A stretch of 64,000 bases of DNA, taken from assembly GCA_017465405.1 (NCBI GenBank), contig JAFTWG010000001.1, forward strand, positions 1-64,000, in the 5' to 3' direction. This DNA comes from Alphaproteobacteria bacterium (GTDB lineage Bacteria > Pseudomonadota > Alphaproteobacteria > RF32 > CAG-239). Below are positions 16,025 to 24,542 of the stretch, in pieces. The notes beneath the pieces were generated by a model. It ran no database searches. It was not told the origin of the DNA and saw nothing but the letters and a program-made list of their open reading frames with translations. Both the position numbers and the translations under genes were made by a program. The stretch's first letter is position 1, and each line of letters opens with the position of its first letter.

Positions 16025-16408
16025 ATGATAAGTGTTTTTAGTGCACCGATGCTGGTTATGATGGGTATTGCCTATGTCACAATATCAGCAATTTTTTACA
16101 TTATGTGGCGCAAGTATACTAAAAGCTGGACAGCAGTTTTTATGGTATGCTCCGCGTTTAGTGTTTCTGTCGGAGTTATGTCGCAGATTATCGGCATTAT
16201 AGCCATATTCAAGCCACATTTTCCGTTAGCGTTCCTCCCTGCTGATTTTCAGCTATATATGTTCGGAACGGCAGGTCTCTTGTTCATTATATGGTGGATA
16301 CCTTGGATTATCTTTAATTGGGAAATTATCAAAAAAAACGCCCTAAAAGAACTTCAGGACATCAAAAAGAACAAAAGGAAAAAGAAGAAAAATAAGAAAC
16401 CCGGTTAA
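16025..16408 (+). CDS. Small polytopic membrane protein, unknown function
   Basis: A 127-residue protein with three predicted membrane segments (residues ~5-27, ~38-62, ~75-98) and a lysine-rich cytoplasmic tail (KKNKRKKKKNKK). No family is recognised. The RBS is weak. It is monocistronic, with the stop codon inside the loop of its own terminator. The 123 nt upstream is AT-rich with no clear signal. Confidence 0.65.
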   Translation: MISVFSAPMLVMMGIAYVTISAIFYIMWRKYTKSWTAVFMVCSAFSVSVGVMSQIIGIIAIFKPHFPLAFLPADFQLYMFGTAGLLFIIWWIPWIIFNWEIIKKNALKELQDIKKNKRKKKKNKKPG

Positions 16409-16428
16409 CTCTCGGGTTTCTTTTTTTT
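16396..16428 (+). terminator. Terminator overlapping the 3' end of the membrane protein gene
   Basis: Stem GAAACCCG/CGGGTTTC (16396-16403 with 16413-16420) followed by eight T. The stem's 5' strand encodes the last codons of the gene. Confidence 0.9.
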
Positions 16429-16477
16429 ATTGCAAAAATGAGCATTTGCATTATATTGAGCTCGGAGAAATTGATAA

Positions 16478-17521
16478 ATGGTAGAAGTAGTTACATTAGG
16501 CTGTCGAATAAACAGCTATGAATCTGAAATATTAAAAGAAAAATTTGCCAAAGTTGATAACTTGGTAATAGTAAATACTTGTGCCGTTACTAAAGAAGCA
16601 GAAAGACAATGCAGACAGACAATTAGAAAACTACGTAAACAAAATCCCGAAGCAAAAATTGTTGTGACCGGATGTGCGGCACAAGTCAATCCGCAAACAT
16701 TTGCAAAAATGCCGGAGATTGATTTAATTCTCGGCAATAAAGAAAAAACAGCTATTGAAAAATATTTGCAAACTGATTTATCCGAAAAAACTATTGTCGG
16801 AGACATATTTAAATATGACGGATATGATGATTATTTGATTACCGGATTTGAAGGTCGTCAAAGAGCATTCGTGCAAGTACAACAAGGTTGCAATCATCGT
16901 TGTACATATTGTATTGTTCCTTTTGCCAGAGGAAACAATCGCTCTGTTCCGCAACAAAAAATTTTAGAACAAATAAAAACTCTGCTTGAGCAAGGTTTCA
17001 AAGAAATTTGCTTGACCGGAGTTGATGTTTGCTCATATCAACCGTCTTTTAGCGGTTTGGTTGCCGCTATTTTACAAACTTTCCCCGAAATTCCTTCTCT
17101 GCAATTCGGCTCACTAGACCCTGCTGCTATTGATGATGAATTTATAAATTTAGTCGGAAAACATAAAAACATATTGCCTATGTTTCATTTATCAATTCAG
17201 TCCGGTGATAATCTTATATTAAAACGTATGCGACGTCGCCATTCTCGAGAAGATGTCATAAACTTATGCAACAAAATTCGTGCTGTAAGACCGGAAGCAA
17301 CTTTCGGTGCTGATTTTATTTGCGGTTTTCCAACCGAAAAAGAAGAAAATTTTATTAATACATATAATTTGGTAGACGAAGCCGGAATTAGCCGTCTACA
17401 CGTATTTCCATACTCGGAAAGACCGGGAACGCCTGCTGCATTGATGCCACAAGTTGATGTTGAAGAACGTCGTGAACGAGCTAAGAGATTAAGAGAAAAA
17501 GGAGAAGTTATAAATGGCTAG
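16478..17521 (+). CDS. mtaB: tRNA t6A37 methylthiotransferase, C-terminally short
   Basis: Radical-SAM enzyme that converts t6A to ms2t6A at position 37 of ANN-decoding tRNAs. It has 347 residues. The N-terminal UPF0004 domain has its three Cys (LGCRINSYES, NTCAVT, TGCAAQ). The radical-SAM CxxxCxxC is in QQGCNHRCTYCIVPFARG near residue 140. MtaB rather than MiaB is indicated by the short LGCRIN start. MtaB proteins are usually ~410-450 residues; this one stops at the end of the radical-SAM barrel, so the TRAM-like RNA-binding domain is missing. The stop overlaps ftsY by 8 nt; the mtaB-ftsY pairing is common in alphaproteobacteria. Confidence 0.9.
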   Translation: MVEVVTLGCRINSYESEILKEKFAKVDNLVIVNTCAVTKEAERQCRQTIRKLRKQNPEAKIVVTGCAAQVNPQTFAKMPEIDLILGNKEKTAIEKYLQTDLSEKTIVGDIFKYDGYDDYLITGFEGRQRAFVQVQQGCNHRCTYCIVPFARGNNRSVPQQKILEQIKTLLEQGFKEICLTGVDVCSYQPSFSGLVAAILQTFPEIPSLQFGSLDPAAIDDEFINLVGKHKNILPMFHLSIQSGDNLILKRMRRRHSREDVINLCNKIRAVRPEATFGADFICGFPTEKEENFINTYNLVDEAGISRLHVFPYSERPGTPAALMPQVDVEERRERAKRLREKGEVING

Positions 17522-18428
17522 TTGGTTAAACAAATTAGGACTGGGGCTTAAAAAATCTTCTGCTCGTTTAACCGACGGCATTAGTGGTATTTTCACTAAA
17601 AAGAGGTTGGATAGCCAAACTCTTGAAGAACTGGAAGAACTTTTGATTAGTGCGGATATGGGGGTTATGACCTCAGCCAAAATCATTTCTTCTTTCGGCT
17701 CAAAAAGACAAGATAAAGACATTAGCGAAAATGAAATTCGCCAATTGTTAGCCGAAGAGATTGAAAAAATTATACTCCCTTGTGAAAAATCATTAGTTAT
17801 AGATAGAAGCAAAAAACCTTTTGTAATTATGATGATTGGAGTTAACGGAGCAGGAAAAACCACAACAATAGGAAAGCTCACTCAAAAATTCAAAAATCAA
17901 GGTCTGAAAGTTTCACTCATTGCGGCTGACACATTTAGAGCTGCAGCAGTTGAGCAACTAAAAGTTTGGGGTGAACGCTCAAATGTTCGAGTATTTGCCG
18001 GAGAGAACGGCTGCGACAGTGCCGGACTTTGCTATGACGGATTAGCTCAAGCAATTAAAAATGATGATGACATTGTGTTTATTGATACCGCCGGACGATT
18101 GCAAAACAAAAACGGACTTATGGATGAACTAAAAAAAATAAATCGTGTTATCAAAAAAATAATTCCTTCTGCCCCTCATTCGACAATTTTAACTTTAGAT
18201 GCGACTAATGGTCAAAATGCTCTGTCGCAAGTAGAAATTTTTAGTCAAGCCACGGAAGTAAGCGGACTGATAATTACGAAACTAGATGGAACGGCTAAAG
18301 GCGGAATTTTAGCTGCAATTGCTGACAAACATCCGATTCCCGTTCATTATATCGGTATCGGTGAAGGTATCGATGATTTAGATGAATTTAAAGCCGCCGA
18401 ATACGCTAAAAGTTTATTAAATATATAA
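17514..18428 (+). CDS. ftsY: Signal recognition particle receptor FtsY
   Basis: The membrane-docking GTPase of co-translational targeting, partner of Ffh. It has 304 residues, with the helical N domain (~1-95) and the G domain: P-loop GVNGAGKTTT near residue 109, DTFRAAA, DTAGR near 192, and TKLDGTAKGG near 255. It ends with the typical GEGIDDLDEF segment. The acidic A domain of E. coli FtsY is absent, as in many alphaproteobacteria. It is translationally coupled to mtaB: AAAAGGAG precedes the ATG, which lies inside the mtaB end. Confidence 0.95.
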   Translation: MASWLNKLGLGLKKSSARLTDGISGIFTKKRLDSQTLEELEELLISADMGVMTSAKIISSFGSKRQDKDISENEIRQLLAEEIEKIILPCEKSLVIDRSKKPFVIMMIGVNGAGKTTTIGKLTQKFKNQGLKVSLIAADTFRAAAVEQLKVWGERSNVRVFAGENGCDSAGLCYDGLAQAIKNDDDIVFIDTAGRLQNKNGLMDELKKINRVIKKIIPSAPHSTILTLDATNGQNALSQVEIFSQATEVSGLIITKLDGTAKGGILAAIADKHPIPVHYIGIGEGIDDLDEFKAAEYAKSLLNI

Positions 18429-18495
18429 AAATATTGCTTAATAAATAAATTGTTGTATATTTGAGACAATATTCAAATTATCAACAAATTATCCT

Positions 18496-18639
18496 ATGAC
18501 ACTAGTTAATTTTCTTCTTGCTATCATCGTTATACTTACGGTTGTATGCATTTGCCTACTTGTAAAAGTACGCAAACTCAAACGCAGGAACAAAGATTTA
18601 CATACACAAGTATGGATTTCTTCTTCCGATCATTGCTGA
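18496..18639 (+). CDS. Possible small single-span membrane protein (47 residues)
   Basis: An ATG-started frame encoding one strongly hydrophobic segment (residues ~4-24) followed by a basic stretch (KVRKLKRRNK) and a polar end. This layout fits an N-out, C-in single-span peptide. It ends 25 nt before a strong terminator. There is no convincing Shine-Dalgarno and no family match, so it could be chance. The surrounding 266 nt between ftsY and the kinase gene holds nothing else. Confidence 0.4.
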   Translation: MTLVNFLLAIIVILTVVCICLLVKVRKLKRRNKDLHTQVWISSSDHC

Positions 18640-18664
18640 TTTTAATCGCAAATCCATTTAAAAA

Positions 18665-18693
18665 AGCAGGGCATTAACTCCCTGCTCTTTTTT
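18665..18693. terminator. Bidirectional terminator
   Basis: Stem AGCAGGG/CCCTGCT (18665-18671 with 18680-18686), with A- and T-runs on the two sides. It serves the plus-strand small ORF (or ftsY) and the minus-strand kinase gene ending at 18695. Confidence 0.85.
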
Positions 18694-18694
18694 A

Positions 18695-19456
18695 TTAAAA
18701 ATTTATTTCCGATAAATGTGGAAATTTTTTAACTATATATTTTATTTCCTCATCATTAAATTTTCTGACCGAAGAATATCCTTTCAATATATCTTCGGCA
18801 AAATCTACATTTTCTTTGCCTTTTAAAAATCGACATAATTCATAAACAAACGGCCATAAACGATGTCTGTCAAAATCTATTAAATATGCCGTATTATCAA
18901 TAAAAATAAAATTAGTTAAATTCAAATCTCGATGACACAAGCCTTGCGGAAGTTTTTTCCAATTTTCATCAAAAATCACATCCTTAATCCATCTCATCTT
19001 ATTCGTAATATATTTTATTAACCCGCAAAACACATATTTTATCGGATATTTGTTATAATAATTATTTCCCGATGCTACCATATTGTGCATTCTGGCAATA
19101 ACAATTCCACATTGTTGTGCGGTGTTTTTATCCAAATTTTCTATTTGTTTACCTTGCAAATATGTATGACAAGCCACAATTATTCCGTTATTTAATTCAA
19201 AAATATCAATAACATCCGGCACTTCAAGCCCTTTATCATATATTCTTTTTTGAAAATCATTTGATAACAATGTTCGATATCTTCTCATTATGTTATTTTT
19301 CTTATTAACCAAAACAACAAAATTTTGACCATTACATTTTTTAGCTAAATAGACATCCTTATCTCGACCACCTCTTAATTCCGTTAATTCAATATGCTGA
19401 TTGTATCTTTGTGTAAGAATTGCAGAAATTTCCGCTTGTTTTTTATTATTTACCAT
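18695..19456 (-). CDS. APH/choline kinase-like phosphotransferase
   Basis: A 253-residue kinase-like protein. The catalytic loop HRDLNLTNF and the metal-binding IDFDRH are those of the aminoglycoside phosphotransferase/LPS-kinase-like superfamily. The N-terminal lobe is weak but has a G-G-R-D-K-D-V-Y-L segment in place of the Gly-rich loop. The substrate could be a small molecule or an LPS sugar. Resistance is not implied. It is downstream of the structured RNA and separated from it by a terminator. Confidence 0.7.
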   Translation of the reverse strand: MVNNKKQAEISAILTQRYNQHIELTELRGGRDKDVYLAKKCNGQNFVVLVNKKNNIMRRYRTLLSNDFQKRIYDKGLEVPDVIDIFELNNGIIVACHTYLQGKQIENLDKNTAQQCGIVIARMHNMVASGNNYYNKYPIKYVFCGLIKYITNKMRWIKDVIFDENWKKLPQGLCHRDLNLTNFIFIDNTAYLIDFDRHRLWPFVYELCRFLKGKENVDFAEDILKGYSSVRKFNDEEIKYIVKKFPHLSEINF

Positions 19457-19480
19457 TATTCCAACATCCTATCCTTAAGT

Positions 19481-19510
19481 TAAAAGAAAAACCCACCTTT
19501 TTGAGGCGGG
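19481..19510 (-). terminator. Terminator of the structured RNA
   Basis: On the minus strand CCCGCCT (19504-19510) pairs with AGGTGGG (19492-19498) and is followed by TTTTTCTTTT. The plus strand has no T-run after the hairpin, which fixes the orientation. Confidence 0.85.
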
Positions 19511-19695
19511 CGGATGTTCGAAAACCGTAAATCAAATAAATAAAGAAACGGCTCGGCTTATTTGGCACACAGCCTTATTCACCGACATCCGTCCATGACA
19601 GAAGTCGGCACACCAGTTTAAAGTCGCTTATGCTCCGGCGACTATTTATTTGATTTTTAGGGTTTTCGACGCCCTAGATAAGTTCTCACCTATCC
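19483..19695 (-). ncRNA. Unassigned structured RNA of about 210 nt
   Basis: The DNA between nifJ and the kinase gene has no ORF but dense RNA-like structure on the minus strand. A 5' hairpin has a 7-bp stem and GAGA tetraloop (19677-19694). A long closing helix pairs 8 bp (19661-19668 with 19519-19526) and then 14 bp (19643-19656 with 19529-19542). Inside are a GUCGC/GCGAC hairpin (19623-19642) and a CCGAC/GUCGG hairpin (19582-19608) extended by an inner 6-bp stem. The 3' end is an intrinsic terminator, and promoter-like hexamers precede the start. The GNRA loop and the T-run exist only on this strand. I do not recognise the family. It lacks the SRP, RNase P and tmRNA hallmarks. A 6S-like rod is the nearest guess from size and shape. 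Confidence 0.65.
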
Positions 19696-19701
19696 GATTA
19701 C

Positions 19702-19729
19702 AGAATAACCAAATTTATTAAATTAGCAA
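19702..19729 (-). promoter_or_regulatory. Candidate promoter of the structured RNA
   Basis: On the minus strand TTGCTA (19724-19729) and TATTCT (19702-19707) are separated by 16 nt. This would place the transcript start near 19695, just before the GAGA-loop hairpin. The hexamers match the housekeeping sigma consensus only partly. Confidence 0.4.
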
Positions 19730-19730
19730 C

Positions 19731-19758
19731 AAAAAAGAACAGGGATTTCTCCCTGCTC
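19731..19758 (-). terminator. Terminator of nifJ
   Basis: Nine-bp stem (19750-19758 with 19737-19745, one G-U) followed on the minus strand by six T. It separates nifJ from the structured RNA, so the RNA is not a nifJ 3' UTR. Confidence 0.85.
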
Positions 19759-19784
19759 TTTTGTTTTGTTATTTGAGTTACTGA

Positions 19785-22700
19785 TTATTCAGAAACTTTA
19801 TAACCGGCCATGTGTTCCAACAAACTGCGTTTTTCGGTAACATTTTCTTGAGCTTTGTTCAACAAAGTTTCATAACGTTCCGGATTCATTTTGTTCACAA
19901 TTTGGAAACGTGTTTCATTAGCCATATATTCAGACAATGGTTTTGTCGGAGCTTTAGAATCCAACATCAAAGGAGCTTTTCCTTCTGCAACATTGTCCGG
20001 ATTGTAACGATACAACGGCCAGCTACCGCTTTCAACAGCAGCCTTTTGGTGATCCAAACCATCATTGAGGTTGAAACCTTGAGCAATACAGTGGCAGTAT
20101 GCAATAATCAATGAAGGACCATCATAAGCTTCTGCTTCATTCATAGCCTTAATCAATTGCATATCATTTGCACCGGCTGAAACTTGAGCTACATAAACAT
20201 TGCCATAAGACATAGCAATCATACCCAAATCTTTCTTCGGCAAAGCTTTACCGGCAGTAGCAAATTTAGCACTTGCACCCATCGGAGTAGCTTTTGATTG
20301 TTGGCCACCGGTGTTAGAATATACACCTGTATCCATTACTAAGATATTGATGTTTTTACCTGAAGCAATGGCATGATCCAAACCACCGAAGCCGATATCA
20401 TAAGCCCAACCGTCACCACCTAAAATCCATAAAGATTTCTTAATTAAGTAGTCTGCAAGCTTATTCAAATGTTTAGCTTCTTCAGTATCGATATTAGCCA
20501 AAGCAGCACGCAATTCTTTTACATTTTCACGTTGAGCATCAATTTCAATGTCGTTAGATTGCGGATTGTTCAAGATTTTATCAGCAACAGCACCAACCTT
20601 GTCTTTCAAACCTTCTAATAAAGTTTTTGCAAAAGTTGTTTGTTGATCAATAGAAAATCTCATACCTAAACCAAATTCGGCATTATCTTCGAACAATGAG
20701 TTTGCCCAAGCCGGACCATGACCTTTTTCATCTTTAGCATAAGGAGTTGTCGGCAAGTTACCGGAGTAGATTGAAGAACAACCTGTTGCATTGGCAACAA
20801 CCATTCTGTCACCAAACAATTGTGTCAACAATTTAACATACGGAGTTTCACCACAACCTGCACAAGCACCTGAAAATTCAAACAAAGGTTGAATCATTTG
20901 AGTTGTCTTCGGCAAGCTCTTAACAACTTCTGTTCTCTTTACATAAGGTAAAGTTTCAAAGAATTTCCAGTTAGCAACTTCTGCTTCCAAATGGTTTTCA
21001 ATATGATCCATGTTGAGAGCTTTTTTGCTTGCATCTTCCTTGTTCTTAGCCGGACAAGCAGAGGTACAAATACCGCAACCTGTACAATCTTCAGCAGAAA
21101 TTTGCAAAATAAATTTCTTACCTGCAAATTCTTTACCTTTATAATCTGCAGTTTTCAAAGTAGCAGGAGCATCTTTCAATTGAGCTTCGTCAGCAACTTT
21201 CATACGAATAACGCCGTGCGGACATACTAAAGAACATTTACCGCATTGGATACATACAGCCGGATCCCAAACCGGAATTTCGGTTGCAATACAACGTTTT
21301 TCATATTGTGTTGTACCTGTAGGCCATGTACCGTCAACAACTTCACTAAATGCAGAAACAGGTAATTCGTTACCTCTGTCGGCAATCAATTCTGCTGTGA
21401 GCTTTTTAACAAATTCAGGAGCATCAGCAGGAACCGGAGCCTGACGATCAAATGTTGATGTTACATGATCAGGATATTTAACTTCGTGCATGTGAGCCAA
21501 AGAAGCATCAACAGCGGCATAGTTCTTTTGAACGATAGCATCACCTTTTTTGCTATAAGTTTTCTTAATAGCATTTTTAATTTGTGTGATAGCTTCATCT
21601 TTTGGCAAAATGTTTGAAATTGCAAAGAAGCAAGCTTGCATGATAGTATTGATGCGTTGTCCCATACCGGTATCACGAGCAACTTCAATAGCATTAATTG
21701 TGTAGAACTTCAATTTTTTAGAAATGATTTGTTCTTGAACTTCACGTGGCAAGTGATCCCATACTTCTTCTGCTTTATAAGGAGCATTTAAAAGGAATGT
21801 AGCACCTTCTTTGGCAATTTTCAAAATATCAACTTTGTTCATGAATGGGAATTGGTGACAAGCAACAAAGTCCGCTTTATTAATTAAATATGCAGACTTA
21901 ATCGGATTGTCAGAAAAACGCAAGTGAGAAGTGGTCATAGAACCTGATTTACGGCTATCATAAACGAAATAGCCTTGACCATATTTACCGGCATCTTCTG
22001 CAATAATCTTAATTGAGTTTTTGTTAGCACCCACGGTACCATCAGCACCCAAACCGAAGAATACGGCACGAACAACATCTTTAGGTTCTGTGTCAATGCT
22101 GTCATCAAACGGCAATGATGTGTTGTTAACATCGTCAACAATACCGACAGAAAAACCGTTGATAGGTTGAGCTGCAAAACCATTGTCATAAACAGCTTTA
22201 ACCATACCAGGAGTAAATTCTTTTGAAGACAAGCCATAGCGACCGCCAACAATTTTCGGCATTGATGCCAATTTGCCGTTTGCATAAGCTTGTGACAAAG
22301 TAGCTACAACATCCAAGTACAACGGTTCACCGGTAGAGCCGGATTCTTTTGTTCTATCCAAAACAGAAACAACTTTAACTGTTGAAGGTAATGCTTTCAA
22401 GAAAGATTCTTCAGGGAACGGACGATAAAGGTGAACTTTCAAAGCACCTACTTTTGCACCGTTAGCATTCAAATATTCAATTGTTTCTTCAACTGTTTCG
22501 GCACCTGAACCCATAATAACAATAACTTGTTCGGCATCTTTTGCACCAACATAGTCAACAACATTGTATTGACGACCTGAAATTTTAGCAAACTTGTCCA
22601 TTTCTTCTTGAACAATGCCTTCAACCTTTTTGTAGTACGGATTTGAAGCTTCACGACCTTGGAAGAATACGTCCGGATTTTGAGCTGTACCGCGAATAAC

Positions 22701-23342
22701 CGGAGCTTCAGGACGCAGAGCATTTTCTGCATTGAAAGTATAGTTAACACCATCAAGCATTGCTCTCAAATCATCGTCAGAGAGTAATTTAATTTTTTTG
22801 ATTTCGTGAGAAGTACGGAAACCATCAAAGAAGTGCAAGAACGGAACACGAGCACGCAATGTAGAAGATTGCGCAATAGCAGCCATATCGTGAGCTTCTT
22901 GAACAGAGTTAGATGCCAACATGGCAAAACCGGTTTGACGACATCCCATAACGTCGGTGTGATCACCAAAAATTGACAATGCGTGATAAGCCAAAGAACG
23001 AGCGGCAACATGCATTACAAACGGAGATAATTCACCGGCAATTTTATACATATTCGGAATCATCAACAACAAACCTTGCGAAGCTGTAAAGGTTGTTGTT
23101 AATGCACCTGCTTGCAAAGAACCGTGGCAAGCACCTGCAGCACCTGCTTCTGATTGCATTTCCTGAACTTCAGGAACAACACCCCAGATATTCTTTTGTT
23201 TAGCAGCAGACCATGCGTCAGCCCATTCACCCATCGGTGAAGACGGAGTAATCGGGTAAATAACGCAGACTTCATTCATACGATGGGCAACAGAAGCTGC
23301 AGCTTCGTTACCATCCATCATTTTCATTTTTACTTCTGACAT
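19785..23342 (-). CDS. nifJ: Pyruvate:ferredoxin (flavodoxin) oxidoreductase
   Basis: Single-chain PFOR of 1185 residues that oxidises pyruvate to acetyl-CoA and CO2, passing electrons to ferredoxin or flavodoxin. The N-terminal domain begins with the family motif around YPITPSSPMGEWAD. Two 4Fe-4S clusters are bound by CIQCGKCSLVCP and CTGCGICTSACP (around residues 690-760). A further Cys set near CAGCGETPY and the TPP-binding region GGDGWAYDIGFGG plus NTGGQQSKATP complete the enzyme. The length is typical. The RBS is AAGGAT. Gene and terminator form a single-gene unit. Its presence argues for an anaerobic lifestyle; the enzyme is oxygen-sensitive in most organisms. Confidence 0.97.
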   Translation of the reverse strand: MSEVKMKMMDGNEAAASVAHRMNEVCVIYPITPSSPMGEWADAWSAAKQKNIWGVVPEVQEMQSEAGAAGACHGSLQAGALTTTFTASQGLLLMIPNMYKIAGELSPFVMHVAARSLAYHALSIFGDHTDVMGCRQTGFAMLASNSVQEAHDMAAIAQSSTLRARVPFLHFFDGFRTSHEIKKIKLLSDDDLRAMLDGVNYTFNAENALRPEAPVIRGTAQNPDVFFQGREASNPYYKKVEGIVQEEMDKFAKISGRQYNVVDYVGAKDAEQVIVIMGSGAETVEETIEYLNANGAKVGALKVHLYRPFPEESFLKALPSTVKVVSVLDRTKESGSTGEPLYLDVVATLSQAYANGKLASMPKIVGGRYGLSSKEFTPGMVKAVYDNGFAAQPINGFSVGIVDDVNNTSLPFDDSIDTEPKDVVRAVFFGLGADGTVGANKNSIKIIAEDAGKYGQGYFVYDSRKSGSMTTSHLRFSDNPIKSAYLINKADFVACHQFPFMNKVDILKIAKEGATFLLNAPYKAEEVWDHLPREVQEQIISKKLKFYTINAIEVARDTGMGQRINTIMQACFFAISNILPKDEAITQIKNAIKKTYSKKGDAIVQKNYAAVDASLAHMHEVKYPDHVTSTFDRQAPVPADAPEFVKKLTAELIADRGNELPVSAFSEVVDGTWPTGTTQYEKRCIATEIPVWDPAVCIQCGKCSLVCPHGVIRMKVADEAQLKDAPATLKTADYKGKEFAGKKFILQISAEDCTGCGICTSACPAKNKEDASKKALNMDHIENHLEAEVANWKFFETLPYVKRTEVVKSLPKTTQMIQPLFEFSGACAGCGETPYVKLLTQLFGDRMVVANATGCSSIYSGNLPTTPYAKDEKGHGPAWANSLFEDNAEFGLGMRFSIDQQTTFAKTLLEGLKDKVGAVADKILNNPQSNDIEIDAQRENVKELRAALANIDTEEAKHLNKLADYLIKKSLWILGGDGWAYDIGFGGLDHAIASGKNINILVMDTGVYSNTGGQQSKATPMGASAKFATAGKALPKKDLGMIAMSYGNVYVAQVSAGANDMQLIKAMNEAEAYDGPSLIIAYCHCIAQGFNLNDGLDHQKAAVESGSWPLYRYNPDNVAEGKAPLMLDSKAPTKPLSEYMANETRFQIVNKMNPERYETLLNKAQENVTEKRSLLEHMAGYKVSE

Positions 23343-23517
23343 TTTATATCCTTAGGTTTAAGTTAATATAAGTTTTAGAAAAAAATTTCTGCCTCTCGTA
23401 TATCACGCAATGATTCAAAAATCCACCAAAAAATATACTTTTTTCGCAATATTTAGCATTATAATTAACCATATTTTTGCAAAATAGGTTTATTATCTTT
23501 CCAATTAGGAGAATAAA

Positions 23518-23805
23518 ATGAAAAAAATACTTTTAGTAACCATCATTTCTTTAATGATAAATGCTTGTTCAACCACCCGTGACGAAGGAAAAACTCCTCG
23601 CACTCAAGTCGGACAACTTAACGGATGTATGCTCAATGCCGTATATGATATGAAAAACGAAGAAACATTGTTTTTCAACAATAAATGGACCGTTGCCAGT
23701 CAGATTTTAAATTCTTGTAAACGTAAATTACATCTTACAAGCCGAGACATAAATGAAACTCAAAGTATGAGTATCATCATAAGTGTTATAGATTCGCTTA
23801 AATAG
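23518..23805 (+). CDS. Small lipoprotein of unknown function
   Basis: A 95-residue protein. It has a lipoprotein signal peptide with lipobox MINAC (Cys17) and a polar mature part with two Cys (GCM and NSCKRK). TTAGGAGA precedes the ATG. It ends 8 nt before the TrmN6-like gene, so the two are probably co-transcribed. No family is recognised. Confidence 0.7.
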   Translation: MKKILLVTIISLMINACSTTRDEGKTPRTQVGQLNGCMLNAVYDMKNEETLFFNNKWTVASQILNSCKRKLHLTSRDINETQSMSIIISVIDSLK

Positions 23806-23813
23806 GACATAAA

Positions 23814-24542
23814 ATGCCGGAATATACAAACGACTATCTTCTTGATAAGCAAATAAAAATTTTTCAGCCGATAAACGGCTATCGTGCATCAAGCGATGCC
23901 GTTATGCTTTCCGGTGCTGTTAAAAACATTAAAAACGGCGAAAAAGTTTTGGATATGGGATCCGGAACCGGAGCTATTTCGCTCTGTTTGGCCCAACGCT
24001 TCCCCAATGCCGTTATCTCGGGAATAGAACTGCAAAGCGAACTGGCTGAATTGTCAAATTTAAGTGCAAAATCAAACAATTTTACAAACCTGTCATTTAT
24101 AAATAGCGATTTAAGAACTCCGAATAGTCAATGGTATAATAAATTTCATCATGTTATAACCAATCCTCCCTACTCTGACCATGATATGCCGTCCCCAAAC
24201 GAAAGCAAATCACAAGCTCATAATTTTCAAAATTTTAATCTGACCGAATGGTTACAATTAGGATTGAAATGCTTACGACCTAATGGTTGGATTTATACCA
24301 TAAATCGTGCTGAAGCCATAGATGAAATTCTTTATGCTTTTCATAAAAAAGTCGGCGACATTACAATTATTCCGTTTTATTCCAAAGTCGGACAAAACGC
24401 CAAACGAGTAATTGTCTGTGCACGCAAAAATTCAAAAGGACCGACTAAAATTTTGTCGGGAATAACCATTCATGACAGCAACGGAAATTATACCCCGAAA
24501 GCCGAAGCAATTTTGCGTAACGGAAACAGCTTATTTGATTAG
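23814..24542 (+). CDS. tRNA1(Val) A37 N6-methyltransferase-like protein
   Basis: A 242-residue class I methyltransferase of the TrmN6/YfiC group. The SAM motif is VLDMGSGTGAISL, and the N6-adenine/amide signature NPPY follows at ~residue 120. The N-terminal stretch with Q-P-I-N-G-Y-R-A-S-S-D-A-V is the typical family start. In E. coli the enzyme methylates A37 of tRNA-Val. Other members methylate other substrates, so the specificity is probable rather than certain. It is convergent with the GGDEF-like gene, overlapping by 4 nt. Confidence 0.8.
   Translation: MPEYTNDYLLDKQIKIFQPINGYRASSDAVMLSGAVKNIKNGEKVLDMGSGTGAISLCLAQRFPNAVISGIELQSELAELSNLSAKSNNFTNLSFINSDLRTPNSQWYNKFHHVITNPPYSDHDMPSPNESKSQAHNFQNFNLTEWLQLGLKCLRPNGWIYTINRAEAIDEILYAFHKKVGDITIIPFYSKVGQNAKRVIVCARKNSKGPTKILSGITIHDSNGNYTPKAEAILRNGNSLFD

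Noticed and set aside
18695..19456. Aminoglycoside resistance gene
   Set aside because: Only the general kinase motifs match; relatives act on many substrates and no resistance context is present.
19483..19695. tmRNA
   Set aside because: No tag-peptide frame, TTCGA T-arm or CCA end is found in the right arrangement.
19483..19730. RNase P RNA, because the plus strand has CCTAGATAAG and ACAGAAT stretches like its 3' end
   Set aside because: The P4 hallmark GAGGAAAGTCC and other conserved blocks are absent, the region is too short, and the terminator and GNRA loop place the transcript on the minus strand.
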